From Branchiostoma floridae (lineage: Eukaryota; Chordata; Leptocardii; Amphioxiformes; Branchiostomatidae), in NCBI RefSeq assembly GCF_000003815.2, contig NC_049987.1, forward strand, positions 14,602,266 to 14,666,265: a DNA stretch of 64,000 nucleotides. The letters are read 5' to 3'. The translations under genes and the position numbers were made by a program. Below, piece after piece: positions 1-13,637 of the stretch (the first letter of the stretch is position 1; the number at the start of each line of letters is the position of its first letter). Below the pieces are notes generated by a model. It searched no databases, had not been told where the DNA came from, and saw only the letters and a program-made list of their open reading frames with translations.

Positions 1-3000
1 AGTTCACCCACCTTGAGAAAAGTTGTCTGACCGGCGGTGAGAGCCTGGCTTGTCAGATCCCCTCAGCGTGATGTGCTCCCGCTAAGCGACTTGACAGGGA
101 TATTGTATCTCTTGTAGGCCCTGCGCTGAAGGAGAGGCTGTAAATGATGGGTGGAGGCTGCAAGTTTAATAATGATGACATGAGGGCAGCCATAACTCTC
201 CCAGATAATGACTATTGGATGGTGCAAAATGGTCAAGTTGAGACCACAATTAGAACACAATTAGCACCAAGGGGCCCAGATTTATGGAAATGCACAACAT
301 AAAAATTTAAGACCGCTGCCCAGGGTTGGGTTGAAGTGGCGAGAGGAGGGCCGTAAAAGTGGCGTATCTCAAGATTGGACAGATACAGGGCTTGACCAAA
401 ATGCTGAACAACCGTATGCAAGCGTATCAAATGTACCATCGAAAGACTCGTGTTTATAGCCGTTCTTTTGTTCGGCGTGATGTGGAGTCCAGCGATCGTA
501 AAGTAAGGCAGTTTGGAGCAGATAGGCCGAGCTTTCGCTGGCAGAGGAACTCAGCCATAGTCCATTTGCTGCAGAACTTTGAACATCATTACAGAGAAAG
601 TTTTCAACAAATTGTCGTAGCTTAGGTGAAAACGCCAGTTGTTATGTCAGGGAAGGTGTGGATCATAAATCACAATCTCCGACATATAAAAGTTGTTCTT
701 TAAGGCCCAGTAGAAGACTGTTACTTAAGTCTGTAGAGTTTTAAAAGATTTGGGTAGTGTGTGAAATTATGTGGCAGTTATGTAAATGAGGATAGTTTAA
801 AGCTGTTAGTGCCCGTAGTTAAGTATTAGCCAATAGCAATAAAGGTTGCATGTCAAACTGATTTTCATCCATCGCCATCTATACACAGTAATATGCAGCC
901 AATGTTTATGTGACTCTGATTTTATAGCAGCGTACGGTTTGCTGGTTGTCTTCAAAAGGAAAATATTATCGTGTTTGTCCGTAAATGAAAAGCAATTTTC
1001 TGGTACGTTTCACACTCAATAAACTCCAATCTCAGAGCCCGGAGGCTAAAGTTTTCTGTTTTACGAAATATTTACAACACTCCAACGAAGCCAAATAGCC
1101 TTAACGGCATTTCCGCTGCTGGTGTGTTTGCATTATCCGATAGAATTTGCCCGTAAAAACGTCAAAAGAAGGGATGGCTTGATAAATATTAATTGTGGGG
1201 TATCATATTATTGCTATGACGTACAATATCGGAGGAAAATCGGGGAGCCCGATTTTGTCCTTTGGTAGAAGCTGCGGCCGGGGTAATAAAATCACAGTCT
1301 GTCGTCCCCCCACCTTAACTTGTTATTTTCAACCACTTTATGGCCAATACCGTTAAAGTGATAAACAGATTTAGAGTCATCAGACCTCATTTCGGGGAGA
1401 AATCACTACTCTCGTATGCCGTTAAGTAGATTATCTGTCACATAGACCACTCACCAGGCTCTTTACTTTTATTGTGGGTCTAAATGGTGCGACCATCATC
1501 GAAAGACAGAGAAATAGAGTTGTTAGTTCATTTACGCCGGGCTGTAAAACGCTGCGCAAAGTTCCGCCCTGCAATTACCACCCGGGGATTGTATCATTCC
1601 CGCGCTCCCTAGTGGGGGCGATATCGCACCATGAAACATTACAGGGAAGGGGATTTATCCCTCCGTCCAATCATCCTCCATCGTGGAACATTGCGTTTAA
1701 TACTCCGGTGCAATGTTCGCGTCGTAACACGGAGCATATCTTTGTTCACGCCCGGTCTGTCATATTTACAGCCTGTATTAATGTTAAGAGCACTCTCACT
1801 TAATCCCTATCAGCGGCACTTTATCGAGATAGAATGGAAGGTCAAATAGGTGGATACACGCCGGGTAATCTGTGCAACGGCCCCGTATTGCTTAATCGTC
1901 CGGATAGGGCGAGCCTGTGTCGTTTGATAGGGAGACCTTAAGCCATGATATGGCATTGTGCGGAGTAATCACTGGCATCACACGACTGCATGGATAAACC
2001 ATTAACCCGCTACGCCCGGGGTTAGCGACACAAGTGGGAGGCGGGGCGGCCATCGGGTGCCCCCGGTGTGCGACCGTTAATCGTTGGGGATGCTCACAGG
2101 TCACATCGCCACACATCAAAAGTATATGCCAGGCTTGCCCCAGGTCAACTGGTAGTATGGGGGTAAGGGATAAAAACAGCAGGAGGAAAATCTGTTATAG
2201 GGGCTCTTCTATTCAAAATGGTTTCACCCCTATGGTCCAACACTCCAATGTTTCATCCAGGACTGTCTCCAGGACCCGTCCCTCCGTCCCAGGATGGAAA
2301 TTTGCTTGTTGAGACGGGGAAAAGGTATTGCCCTAGCCATCCCAAAAAAATCTCATGACATGAAACTGTTGGAAATATATTTTCATCAGCTTAAAATGAC
2401 ATGTTTAACAAGGAAAATCAACCACATAGACTCTTAAAGTCAAGCAGAAAAAATTTAAAGCTGGAGGCAGCCCTGGTTCCATCTCTCACATAGCCTCCTT
2501 GCCCTAACCCTACCCGGGTACCCCTAACAGCCAAATGGTATTGGAAGGTACAGGTGTTGGAAGATAGGGCAGTTGGAAAATAGGGCAGTCGGAAAATAGG
2601 GCAGACACCATTCAAAACAGAGTGGAAACTTTCTTATCATATGAGGAAACCACAACTTCAGGATGTTCAGATGTGTGCAGGAGAAAATTGAGGTTAAAGA
2701 TGAAAACAAATGGCATTAATATAGCAGCCCGTTGACAAATGGTAACAGAAAAGTGTGGACTCCAGAAGAGGTGTAGTTGTCCTCGGGCTAGACATTTCAA
2801 ACATGCTTCCCCAAATCACCCAATTTTTCAGGTGGGCAGAAATGAGGGGAATATGTGAGTTGTTGCAGTCTTTATTGTATAATTATGCATTTAGGGTAAT
2901 GTACCATCTTTTGTTTGATGTTATCAGTACGGTAAGAGCTGGTAGTGTTGAGATGGATGTTGCCTTCTTCGAGACAGTACAATACTTTCCTGAAGCAGCA

Positions 3001-6000
3001 AACTGTTATCAACATAATGATCTAGCCTATTAACATGCATACCGTTAGCTTGATTGTTGTTCGTAAACTAGATAATAACTGTTACAATATATTCAGTTCC
3101 AGTGTCTGGAAGTGTTGGTACAAGTTCCCATACATTATGCCTGTTGCAATTGTTGTGCAATAAAGTTTTTCTTCTTTTTAACACATCAAATGTATTGATG
3201 AGTCAACAAGCAAAAGACAAGCACATCAAAACGATATTTATTTGAGAGAATTAAGAAACCAAAAGCAATTGTTACCTCCTAGAGAGGTCCATGCAGTTCT
3301 GACTAAAATAGCCATAGCAACTTTTGTTTGAGATAGGTTCGTTCACAGATTGGTTCAGTTTGTCCACCTTTGACAAGTTGGAAGATAGTTCAATAGAAAT
3401 CATGCTTTGTAGTAGCCAATAGAAATTATGCTGTTTTATATAAGTTTTGTACAAATTAGAATAAAGATATGGAAGACAGTCTTGAGGGTAGATCTGAAAA
3501 ATATGCTCTAAGGCAAAGAATATTTTTCTTCAATATTCAATCTTGTTTTGCAGTGCAACATCATTACAGTACCTATATGCATGAGTGCTTGAATGGCATT
3601 GCAGGTAACTTGTTCAGGGTTCAAAACATTTCCATGGTACAAAACGTGTCATTGTTTCCTCCCTGCTACAGTCAAACCTGTACAAGTGACCACCTTTACA
3701 TTGGGACCAGCTGGCCAATGTGACCTATTTTGGTGGTCCCTTTGATATTTGTTTTATTGACACAAGAATCCTATCTACAGTAACCACCTCTCCACATAGA
3801 CCAGATTTTATCAGTCCTCTGAGTGGTCTTCTTGGTCAGTTTTGATTCATCCCTTTATTTTGTCTCCCTCCAGTTTACAGTTTGGGACTCTTAAAAATTG
3901 AAAATCCCGGTATTTGCTTTCCAAAATGATGTCAGTAGAATGGGATATGAAACCGAACGTTATGTATAATTTTCCCATCAGACATCATTATTGTCACCTG
4001 AGGTGCGGGCATCTCTACATCTTGTTGTGACCGCTAGCTTTGCCCCAATTATGGCATTTAATCCTGCCCTCTAAGATCTCGCACTCAGAACTACCCATGG
4101 ACATTTTGGCATGTTTCGAGAGTAAAGCCGGTAAGCCCTGCCAGCATTTTACATGCCATTTGCCCATTAGTCACTACATAATACTGCGCGCACCCGTAAC
4201 GGCCCGTCCGAAATCCCGCTACAAATTGCACGAAATTGGCGGGTTCCTATCGCAGCCATTGCGGCATCCACTTCAAAGTGGCGATCACCCTCCGGGGGCG
4301 TGGCGGTAAATGATTGGACTGGACACGCGCGATCACCCGGGGCACATTACCGCCGCCGCCCGCCGTTATGGGGGCCATTTTCCGCCACATAGGGGACTCC
4401 TGCCGCTGTAAAACCCTAACACCGGCAGCTCTTCACTTTGCCACATTTAATTTGCTGGAATGACAGGGTCAATTTTCAGGCTATAATGGAGGCATCGTTT
4501 GGTTCTCCACCGCGCATCCATCCCCCGTCGCCCTCGCCCCTGACCCCGTGACGAGGGGGCTTGTAAGGTCCTGCCCCGCCAAATTGCCCGTCCCTTAACA
4601 GTTTAGCGGAGAATGGTGACTAAACAGGGCCTTGTCATGTTTCATAATGCCACATATCGCACGGGCAAAGTGCCACTGTAAAGTGCTGCCTCTGGGAGAT
4701 TCTGCTTTTATATGTGAAGAATATTGCCACACAATGGCTGGAGGGCTGGCTGATGGTGTGTATAGATAAAGGGGTTATGTTGTTTACTACAAAATCAAAA
4801 AAGAATTTATTATTACGAGGTAAATATTATCACCTTTCATAACAAAAGCACATCCCCCATCTCTCTAAAATAGTGATAGCACAATGTGTTACTCAAATAG
4901 TGTTCTATATCATTTCGAATTTGTTCCATGATGAATTTTATAATCGTATTAGTTGTTTTTCTTTTTTGATAGCCTATGCCCTTGCATGTACATGTTTACA
5001 GCAAAAAATAGTGCCTTTTCTATACTATACATACATGTAGCTAGCGAAAACATTTCAGAGTTTGTTCCTTGCATGGATTTTTGCATTGATCTATACAGAA
5101 TGGCAAGTCAGCTTCTTGTCCAAAGATGTGTATCTTTATAGATTGATGATTGTCTGGTGTGCTGATGGCCTAAAAATGCAGTTCTTTAAAGTTACTATCA
5201 CTCCTCAACATGAGGTAGAAATAGGTACTGTCCTCGGTGCTGAATTCAGCGTTAATGATAATGTGACAACGGAAAGTATTGTCTATTATACTATCATAGG
5301 GATTTTTTCACCTGAAATTCAGGAATACATTGGTACAAGTGTTTTTCGTCAGGTTCTTAGTATATCCAGGTCCTTTTTTTCACATTTGAACCCAGAAAAG
5401 TGGTCAAAAATACACATAGACTTATTCCTTTGTTTCTTTTTACTGGGAGATTGTAGTGCAACGTGGTAGCAAGTAATTTTGCTCGAAACCACAATTTTTT
5501 CCTGTCTCCACTAGAATTAGGCCATACTGCTCTAACTATTGACCCTCGGTGACCCCAAATGTTCCATACCCTCTAACATCTGTTTACAGGTCATGGGGTC
5601 AGACATAATGACTAATTAAGCAGCAGTGGGTCTATAATAAGTAGTTTTGAGCCTTGTTATCTGGTGGCCTCCTGCTAGTGCTCATGTTTCAAACTGTCTC
5701 AATACTGGTACATTAGGTAAACAGATATTAGTGCATGTTTATTAGCTCGGACAAAAGGGTTATTTTTTATATTGCTTTGCTTGGGGTTGGTAGACTCATT
5801 TGCTAACTAAAAGATGTTGTGTGTTTGTTATAGTTTTTAGTTTTTAATCAGATCTAAGGGACAAATAATGAAACTTTGGAAAATATCTAAATCTATTCCC
5901 TGAAAATTTGGCACTGTAAGCATCATGATAATATATCAACATAGCATCTTTTATAACAATTGTTGTGTACAATTGAGCACAACTTACAGCCCCTTTTCAA

Positions 6001-7999
6001 TAACAAATATTTTTGTTTGGCATGAATAGAAGGCATAATGATAATTTTTCTTACTTATTTATACATGACCTGGGAAAGAACAAGACTAGAAACTGAAAAA
6101 GGACATGAAACGACTTTCCTATGATAAATCCCTTCACCCATTGACCCCATATGTTAAATCAGCGGAACATTGCCAATGTACGATTTTACTACGTTGTACA
6201 TAAATGTTTGTTGTTGCAAATTGCTAAATCAAATAATCCTTTAAAAGTGGCATAAAAAGAGCCATAGTGGTTTGACTGCCCCTGAAAAGGAAACATTGTA
6301 GCCCCAACAATTAACCTCTGCCAAGGTCGTAACCTTTGACCTGACCCTGTTACCAAGTATTACTAGCAGTGTCCAAGTGCTTTTTGTAATTCTTAGCAAT
6401 AAAACAAGTTTTAAAAGTTTGAGAATCAGACTTTATGCAAAAAAAGGTGTCACCTAATATCTTTATGTTTTCTGGCTTATCAACATAAAGCACACCTTTG
6501 GACGGGAAATAATAAAAAGAGATAAAACCAGCAGCATAGTTTATATGTGGAGTCACCGGAGACCTGTACACTGTAATCTCCCCCACTGTTAGGCTATGGC
6601 TTTTCACATAAACCAGTATCAGCACCAGGGTAATAGAGGGGGGATAGTCCTGAGGGGGTGAGGGAATGACTGGTTATATAAGCTATAATGTCTGGTTTTA
6701 TTGTCATCCTATTACACAGTGTCGTGGAACTGGGGGAAATTGTACGCTTTAGAACCAGCAGAAATCATAAAATTAAAAGCTTTTTTGTGTCCGTTTTTTT
6801 TTCAAAATAGTCAAATAATGGTGTGACTGCTGTTACTGAAACTGTATGTTACAAGTGCACATATTGTTTAAAAACTTGAAATTTGAAAATTGAAAAATAC
6901 TGTTTGAAGAATGTTTTCCTGTAAGTGTAACAGTTTTTATGGCTGCAATTTGGTGTCTGTAATATTCCACATTGCAAGACTCACATAGTTTTAATATTGG
7001 GCAACAATCTAACCTGCTAACACACCAAAAAATTGAGTTACAGTAACATCTATTATCATAATACCGGCACGTTTACGACGATTTCTCTAGCCATACTGGT
7101 TTGACAAATTGTCAACACATCATTTTCTCCAGTTACATGTTGCTGTTATAGCTTACCCTTGCCACTTCTTCTGTGTAACTTTTCTGCCACTCTTGTCCTG
7201 CTAAAAGCGTAATATCGTAATTGTAACACGCCGCGGAATTACACGGCGAACGGGCGCGTGGTTGGGAGGGGGTACAAAATACCGGCCGGAAGAAACACGG
7301 CACAATTAACTGTCGCTATGTACCTTCATACATCCTCCATGTTCCTTCCTTTTCTGTTAGTAAATGCATAAAACATAAACCTGCATGAGCATACAAAATG
7401 TCATGAGAAAACGGACGTATACTGTCAGGAATTTTCCTTTAACTTTTGTCCCTCACAACCGCTGTGACGTAACACTTTACTGCTAGCGTAGATATAAAAA
7501 TGGCGGGAAAATGGCTGCGTACGTTCAATTTTGCCCATTCAGCCGTAGATCCGGGCTATTATGCAACGGTTCTTCACACTTTTACATGAGTTGTAGGTCA
7601 CCAACAGAAATTCAAGATTGCTGTTGAATCATGTTCGTCTTGTGCCGTGAGCAGTGTAATTATGATCTACAAATCTGGCAATGAATGTGACGGTGTGTTC
7701 GTCCCACGACGAGCTGCCTGTCCCGAAAAAGATACTGAAAACTTTTTGCCTTGTTGTGTTCGAATGCATTGTAATCGATGCTTTGTAAATGATGTATTGG
7801 ACACCTAGATGTCTGAAGTGTGCATACCTCAGAAACAACTATTGTTGCATGTGTAGATCTCTTTAAATTCCATTATTTTTTATCGGCCGGTATAAGTCTT
7901 ACGGCCGGTATTATGCCAATGCATGTTAATTTTACTTGATAGTCATTGATATCTTCCAAAATCTCTAATTTTCTGAAACTTTTATTTTTCTCCTTGCAG
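1..7999. other. Probable SUPT3H intron, no coding exon recognised
   Basis: The first recognisable SUPT3H exon begins at 8000 and starts mid-protein, just before the K-K-L-R-R-L-L motif. The exons for the N-terminal histone fold were looked for upstream and not found, so they probably lie before the window. This stretch is then intronic (inference). It holds two islands, about 1200-2340 and 3990-4740, clearly richer in GC and CpG than the AT-rich sequence around them, and a 16-bp tandem repeat near 2556. Open frames here (for example 1474-1803, 5062-5469) resemble no known protein. Confidence 0.55.
2556..2603. repeat. Short tandem repeat, 16 bp x 3
   Basis: Three consecutive near-identical 16-bp units of the form GTTGGAARATAGGGCA. 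No gene is attached. It lies in the inferred SUPT3H intron. Confidence 0.8.
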
Positions 8000-10900
8000 A
8001 AGAAGCTAAGACGTCTCCTGAGATATCTCGACTTTAAGGACCTGAAACAGAAGGTAGTGAAGGGATCAGGTCTGGAGGAAGGAGAGGCGGAGGCTGAGGA
8101 CATCAAACAGCCTGTGGCCAAACGGAGGAAACTCTGCTACGATTTCTTATCAGCCATCGATCAAACAGGTACATAGAGATCCGTATTGTGTTACTTTTGA
8201 TATACATGAATGTTTGTGTAAAATTGTTGCTGTCATGTTTATGGGGTCGTGTGATGTAACTACAGGTGTTTTGCCCAGAAGCTAGAGGTCCTGGAATCAA
8301 ATACTGTTAAGTGTTATGTTACCGATCTTGTGCTCTCTGGAAAGGCATTTGATACAATTTTCCTCACTTCACCCAGGTGTAAAAATGGGTACCTAACTTT
8401 AGATAGGTAGGTAAAAGGCGGTAGGACAAAAGGGTATGGCTGCAACTCCCAATAAAAACTCGCTGCCCCTACGGCTTTAAAAAGGCTATGGGACTACACT
8501 TAGCTTTACCATGTTTCAGTTGTGGGATATTTCACATTCGAAAAACAGAGAAGGGTATGCATTTATAAACCATCTCTCTGTACCATCCAGGTGAGCTGTT
8601 GTCCCTGTTTGAGGATGATGAGATTGATGAAGTCAAACAGGAGAGAGCTGAGGTCAGTACTGTCAAACTTTCATGACACCATTTTTTATGTGAATGCGGT
8701 ATATATAGCTGCCTCCATGAAACAGAGGTATAGTAGTGACTGCTGTTTGTTTGTCTGAGAGAATGCCTGGATGGATTGTTTTGATATTTCGTATGTGGGT
8801 AGGTCTTTAAAATAGGAGATTAAAGTGCTATGGATTGTTGCCCCCCACCCCCCAGTGGTGAGTTATGGTACTGCAGTGGAACTTCCAATTTCGGTATCAA
8901 ATATTCTGGACCATAGCATATTATGTGGTTGTGATTTTTGAGTGATAGATGCACATAGCTCTTGGGAAGGAGAGTAAGGCATGTACTACTAGGTATTGGA
9001 CCCCCTAGCGTTTGTATCCCCCCCCCCCCTGATTGTAGGGGCCAAATTGTTTAACAAAGTAACTCAAGAAGGGTTTGTTTGTGTTTGAATTAGTGTCCAC
9101 TCCCATTACTTCTGGATAATATGAGCAGCAGAATGATGAACAAACTTTACTTGTCCTTGTGTCCCAGCGAGCGGATATGCAGACCCGCAGTATGGACCAG
9201 ACACAGTACATGGAGTATGTGGAGGCACGGCAAACACACTTCCGTAAGTACAACATGCCGGTATGGTCTGGATAAGGGGTTACTAAACAGGATGGATGGG
9301 GTTGTGGAAAATTGTGTTTTGTTTGTTTGTGTATTCATTTTGATCTCCATTAGACTTATAAAACTGTTTTGTACCTGAAATTCTCTGTGATTTTATTTCT
9401 TTAAAGCTTTGTCAAAAGCTAAGATGTATTATAGGATTCTAAAAAAACTTAGGGCAGGGACAAATAAGTCACAAATGCTTTCTATTGCTTTTATTGGGGC
9501 CTAAGAAAAAAGTTGTGTTTCTAGTTACCCGATACACCCTAGTAAAAAAGTGCAGGCCATAGCCTTTTTTGGTCAAAAGCTAGTGCTGGAAACGACTGGT
9601 AATTTTTGATCTGATAATGTTGTAGAATCTTTTTCCAATATATTCTCTTTTCTGTTGAATTGAAAAATTGTGCTTGTACAATACATATATATATATGATT
9701 AGAAAGTGATGTTGAAAGTACCGTTAGCACTATCACTTTGCCCAAAATTTAAGAAAGAGATAATCCCTTAGTACTAATCCTGATTTTTCGGGACCTCAAT
9801 CTGAAACACAATTTTTTTCTAGGCCATACTTGTTGTTATGTGTGTCATGATGTTTTTTGCTTCTGTGTTGCTTGTTCTGACACTGACAGATAAGAAAGCG
9901 AGTAAGTTCCGAGACTGGATGGACCTGGGAACCCTGGAGGTCAAACCCAACCCCCTGGCCATGGAGATTCTCACTTACCTGGCTTATGAGACTGTAGGAA
10001 CTGTAAGTTTCTAGGTTCCTTTATTTCTTCTGTGGTTACGTTTTCCCTACTGTTTTGAATCAAAGAGTTCTGAATGGATATTTACCATTGCTCTCTTTTT
10101 GTTCAGGAGGTGAACAACCTTGAAAAAAACTTCATTTTGTATTGAACTCTAGGTACATATTCTTGACAATTGTATGAAACATTTTTTAAACTTACAATCA
10201 TGTAAATTTGCACTGATGACAAATAAAGGAGGTTTATATATGGTTTCAACGGCAAACTTGAAAACTGCTACAACTTTCTTTCTCAAAAGCCGTGGCCTGG
10301 CCAAGAAGCTTTCAAGAACAAAAAGTATACTATATATTATAACAGGCAACAAAACACACATAACATAAGAAAATTAGTCATCAGCATGATTTGGGTATAT
10401 TTAATGATGAAAACTTTTATTTTTTGTCCAGCTGGGCCCTGGTTTCGAAATATAACCAAAGTGTTAGACATCTGTATTACAAAATGTATATAGTTCTCTG
10501 TGTTGTTTCTCCTTCAGATTGTAGACTGTGCCCTGCTCATCAAGAAGGACACAGAGAGAACAGTGAGCAACCCCCTCCAGCCCTGCATTCCTCACGTCTG
10601 CTCCGCCCCGGATACCGTCTCCGTGGCCCCCCCTCCTCCCCTGCAGATCAAGTCCCCCTCCTCCCGCCCCAGCAGTCCCAACCAGACCCCCCCTTCCACA
10701 CCGACCACCCCCACAGGTCAGTCAGGTACTACAACCTTTTCAGTTTTATTTTGGTAGATAGACTATGCTGTCTCTTACTCTTCTGTTTCATTTCAACAAG
10801 TGCTGAATCCAATTAATGCTCAGTTCTCTGTTAAATCATCTAGTAGACATTGACCTTGCAACAAGTAAAGTATTACATTTAATTGCTCAAGACTACACAT

Positions 10901-12592
10901 CTGCATATGTAGAATTCCATTTCATTTATAGTATTGTGCATTGGTAACTTTGCATGTAAAAACACAATGATATTTGATTCCTTAACAAAAGTATGGATAA
11001 AGAAGAAGGGGGATATGTACAGCTTGGTGCTAAAAAGAGCCTGACAACCTAATGCCTGATTCTACCTCTACCACTTCATTGATGCCACTCAATGCAGAGA
11101 GTACACCTGACTTGATAAGAAGTGAATCAAAAATGTTATGGCTCCTATCTCCATTCAGGGATAGTTACATTGTGCATGTGTATCAGATGACAATGGTTTT
11201 TTTTTTTCCTTTTACTATCCCCCCCTTTCCCAGGTAATGTGACCCCCCTGATGTTCGGTAGCCAGTTCACAGCCCCGCCCTCCTCTGCCACCCAGAACAG
11301 TAACTCCACAGGGCTGCCCGGCATGCCCACCACCCCACAGACTCCCATCTTCAACTTCAGCTCAAACAGTGGCGGCAGCGGAAAGTCTAAGAAGAAAAAG
11401 AAAAAGGTTTGTAGAATTTTCTTTCAGTTGTAATACATAACTACAAAGTCATTTAGGTGCTTTCAGGTCCAAAATATACTGGTACTGTACCTGAATCATC
11501 TTACTCTTATGCAGATATTTATTACCTTCACTAAGAAGGTTATGTTTTGGACAGCTTTTGTATGTTTGTATGTATGTTTGTAGAAGACGAGTATACATGT
11601 AAGTCGAGAACGCTTGGATGCATTGTATGGATATTCAGTATGAACTTCAAGGTGATGAGATCTGGAAACAGAGTGGAAAGTCTGCACCAACCTGGAAACA
11701 GTTAGATTTTGTATGGGCCCCTAGCAGCTTGTTATGGTACTGCAAGGCCTGTTGATATAACATGTTAAATTTGTTTATGGTTTATAGAGTGGTTCGTCTG
11801 CACCAGAGCCGGCCTCTGCTGATGCCATCCAACCCTCCCACATACGGGAGGTCATGAGAAGATATGGAGCCAACATTGGACCCATGGCACCTTTTGCTGT
11901 CAGTAGCTATATCTTTATGGAATTTGTATCATATGCTAAAGCTGACCCAGCAATCATTTACCTCTCTTTTCTATCACTATTAATTGCCTGTTCAAAATCT
12001 TTGCAGTTACAGTCAGCTATCAATATTTGGCCAGTCTCTTAATAGTATTGACCACATTTTGTTCGCTTAGAGTTGCTCCCCCAATGAGTTGGTACTTAAG
12101 GGAGTGCTGTACTTTCAAAGTTGTTTCCACCTGCTTCTGCAATGTTCAGTAGTGCTGCTAGGTGGCATTACTGTGCAATCTAAGGGCCATTCTTGAATTG
12201 TGACATTGAAAACCATTCTTGTTGTTATACTCGCTTTCGCTTCAAAATCCTTTACACCTATAGTTTGGAGTTTTATTTTCAAACACCTTGGCACAGAATT
12301 CTGGCAGTTACGCAGTGACAAATGTCTATCACATAGTAGTCAGCATGTTTTGTGCAGAGATCTTGCTTTTGGAGGCAAAGTTGCCTGTAGCCCCCTAGAA
12401 ATGATTTGTGATTTGAATAGAAAACAACTTGGAAGCACTGATACATGTTTTTTTTTCATTCATGATAAACAGTATCACACTTCGTATTTTTCCATGTTCC
12501 ATATTGTTTTCAAGTGTTCTTACTTGGTCTTCCTTGACTTTCCATTTCAGGCATACAACAAGCTTCCGGCACCAAGATTTCTGGCCTGTTGA
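8000..12592 (+). CDS. supt3h: SUPT3H (SPT3 homolog), 3' nine coding exons, 5' part outside window
   Basis: Subunit of SAGA/STAGA coactivator complexes, nuclear. Exons: 8000-8168, 8591-8652, 9168-9243, 9890-10002, 10518-10716, 11234-11406, 11788-11898, 12551-12592; a second in-phase donor would extend the fifth to 10725. All junction phases agree. Family motifs are [54 protein letters not shown] and the terminal FLAC followed by TGA. Known SPT3 proteins have two histone folds; the first is not in this window. The second is split by about 125 residues rich in Pro, Ser and Thr that end in a Lys-rich tract (KSKKKKKK), which the human protein as I remember it lacks. The last exon holds only 13 codons plus the stop, and its donor is GTCAGT. 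The stop is 1046 bp from the convergent DNAJB13 stop. Eight exons are listed; a ninth was not separable. Identity is very secure. Confidence 0.93.
8255..8490 (+). mobile_element. SINE fragment in SUPT3H intron
   Basis: The segment from about 8330 (cgatcttgtgc, ggaaaggca, ttttcctcactt) shares its order of short motifs with the better-preserved tRNA-derived SINE near 43.9 kb. Its 5' tRNA-like part is decayed. It lies between SUPT3H exons ending 8168 and starting 8591. Confidence 0.5.
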
Positions 12593-13637
12593 AAAGACAC
12601 CCCAGCTGCAGTTTATGAAACAGCTGTAAGAGGGCACTGTTGCACAGACTACCATTGGTTGTTTTACCTATTGTACAAGTTAAAGACTATCCTTGTACAT
12701 TTTATGTTGCAAAGCTATTCATATGTAAGAAAAAGTACCAAGTTAACAGCAACAAATAGTAGCTTTATTTTTACATTTTTTTTACAAACAAAACTAGAAT
12801 GGCTAAGTGAACTTGTTAGAAAGTACAGTATATATAGCATGATGTCAATAATGTACCATAAGTAAGCGGAACATCTACAAATAAGAATTCTGTCGAATTG
12901 TGTACAACAATGCATTATGTTTTATGCTATTTATGTGCGAACAAACCAATAACAGTGACTTGTCTATACACAAGGATGCAAATCTGAAATAAACAACAGC
13001 CTACGTATAAAGACCACAGACTTCTCTCAGTGTTACTGTGTTAAAAAACAGAACATTATAAGTCTGTACAAATCACTTCTGTGTCATTTCTTCATTACTA
13101 CCATCATACATATGATAGAATATATACATACATAAAACTTCAATTGCTAGAACATGTTAAATGTTATTCCCAAACAGGAACCTTTTTTTAAGGTCATAAC
13201 TGTGTCAAGCTCATTTACAAAGGTCCTTAGAATTCAAAAGATCATCTAAGAAGAGTCAGTATGTAGCTAGCTTGAAATGAAGGCAACCCCTGAATAATAT
13301 ATCTGGCTGAATTTAAGTAATTCATATCTAACAGGCAATATGGCCTCAGAAAGTTAGTTCTATGGATGACAATCTCAAACAATCCCAAATTGATATGGAA
13401 TGAATTTGTTCTTCATCCCTTTATGGGGTGAGTTCTGTATCAATGCATGCAAGAATGTCATCCATAGAATCAATGTTGTAAGGCAAAAAATGGCCCTGGA
13501 CACAACTGCAAAGGAAGACCCAATGTCATGGGAGGGGGTATAGAAAAACCCCTCCAAGTCTTGACTATACAACGTGAGAATCCCCTCCTGTATTACTATA
13601 TGGTTAAAGTATATATCCATTTGTACACATGTCCCAG
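12593..13637. other. Convergent intergenic region with 3' UTRs
   Basis: AT-rich sequence between the SUPT3H stop (+) and the DNAJB13 stop (-). An AATAAA at 12988-12993 could serve as the SUPT3H polyadenylation signal, about 400 bp past the stop. No further gene is seen. The two 3' ends face each other and may overlap. Confidence 0.6.

Noticed and set aside
5062-5469. 135-aa open frame in the first 8 kb
   Set aside because: No recognisable domain and no splice context; composition looks like chance translation of AT-rich intron.
7501-7590. ATGGCGGGAAAATGG as the SUPT3H start
   Set aside because: The frame runs to a stop without any match to the SPT3 N-terminus, and it does not connect in sequence to the exon at 8000.
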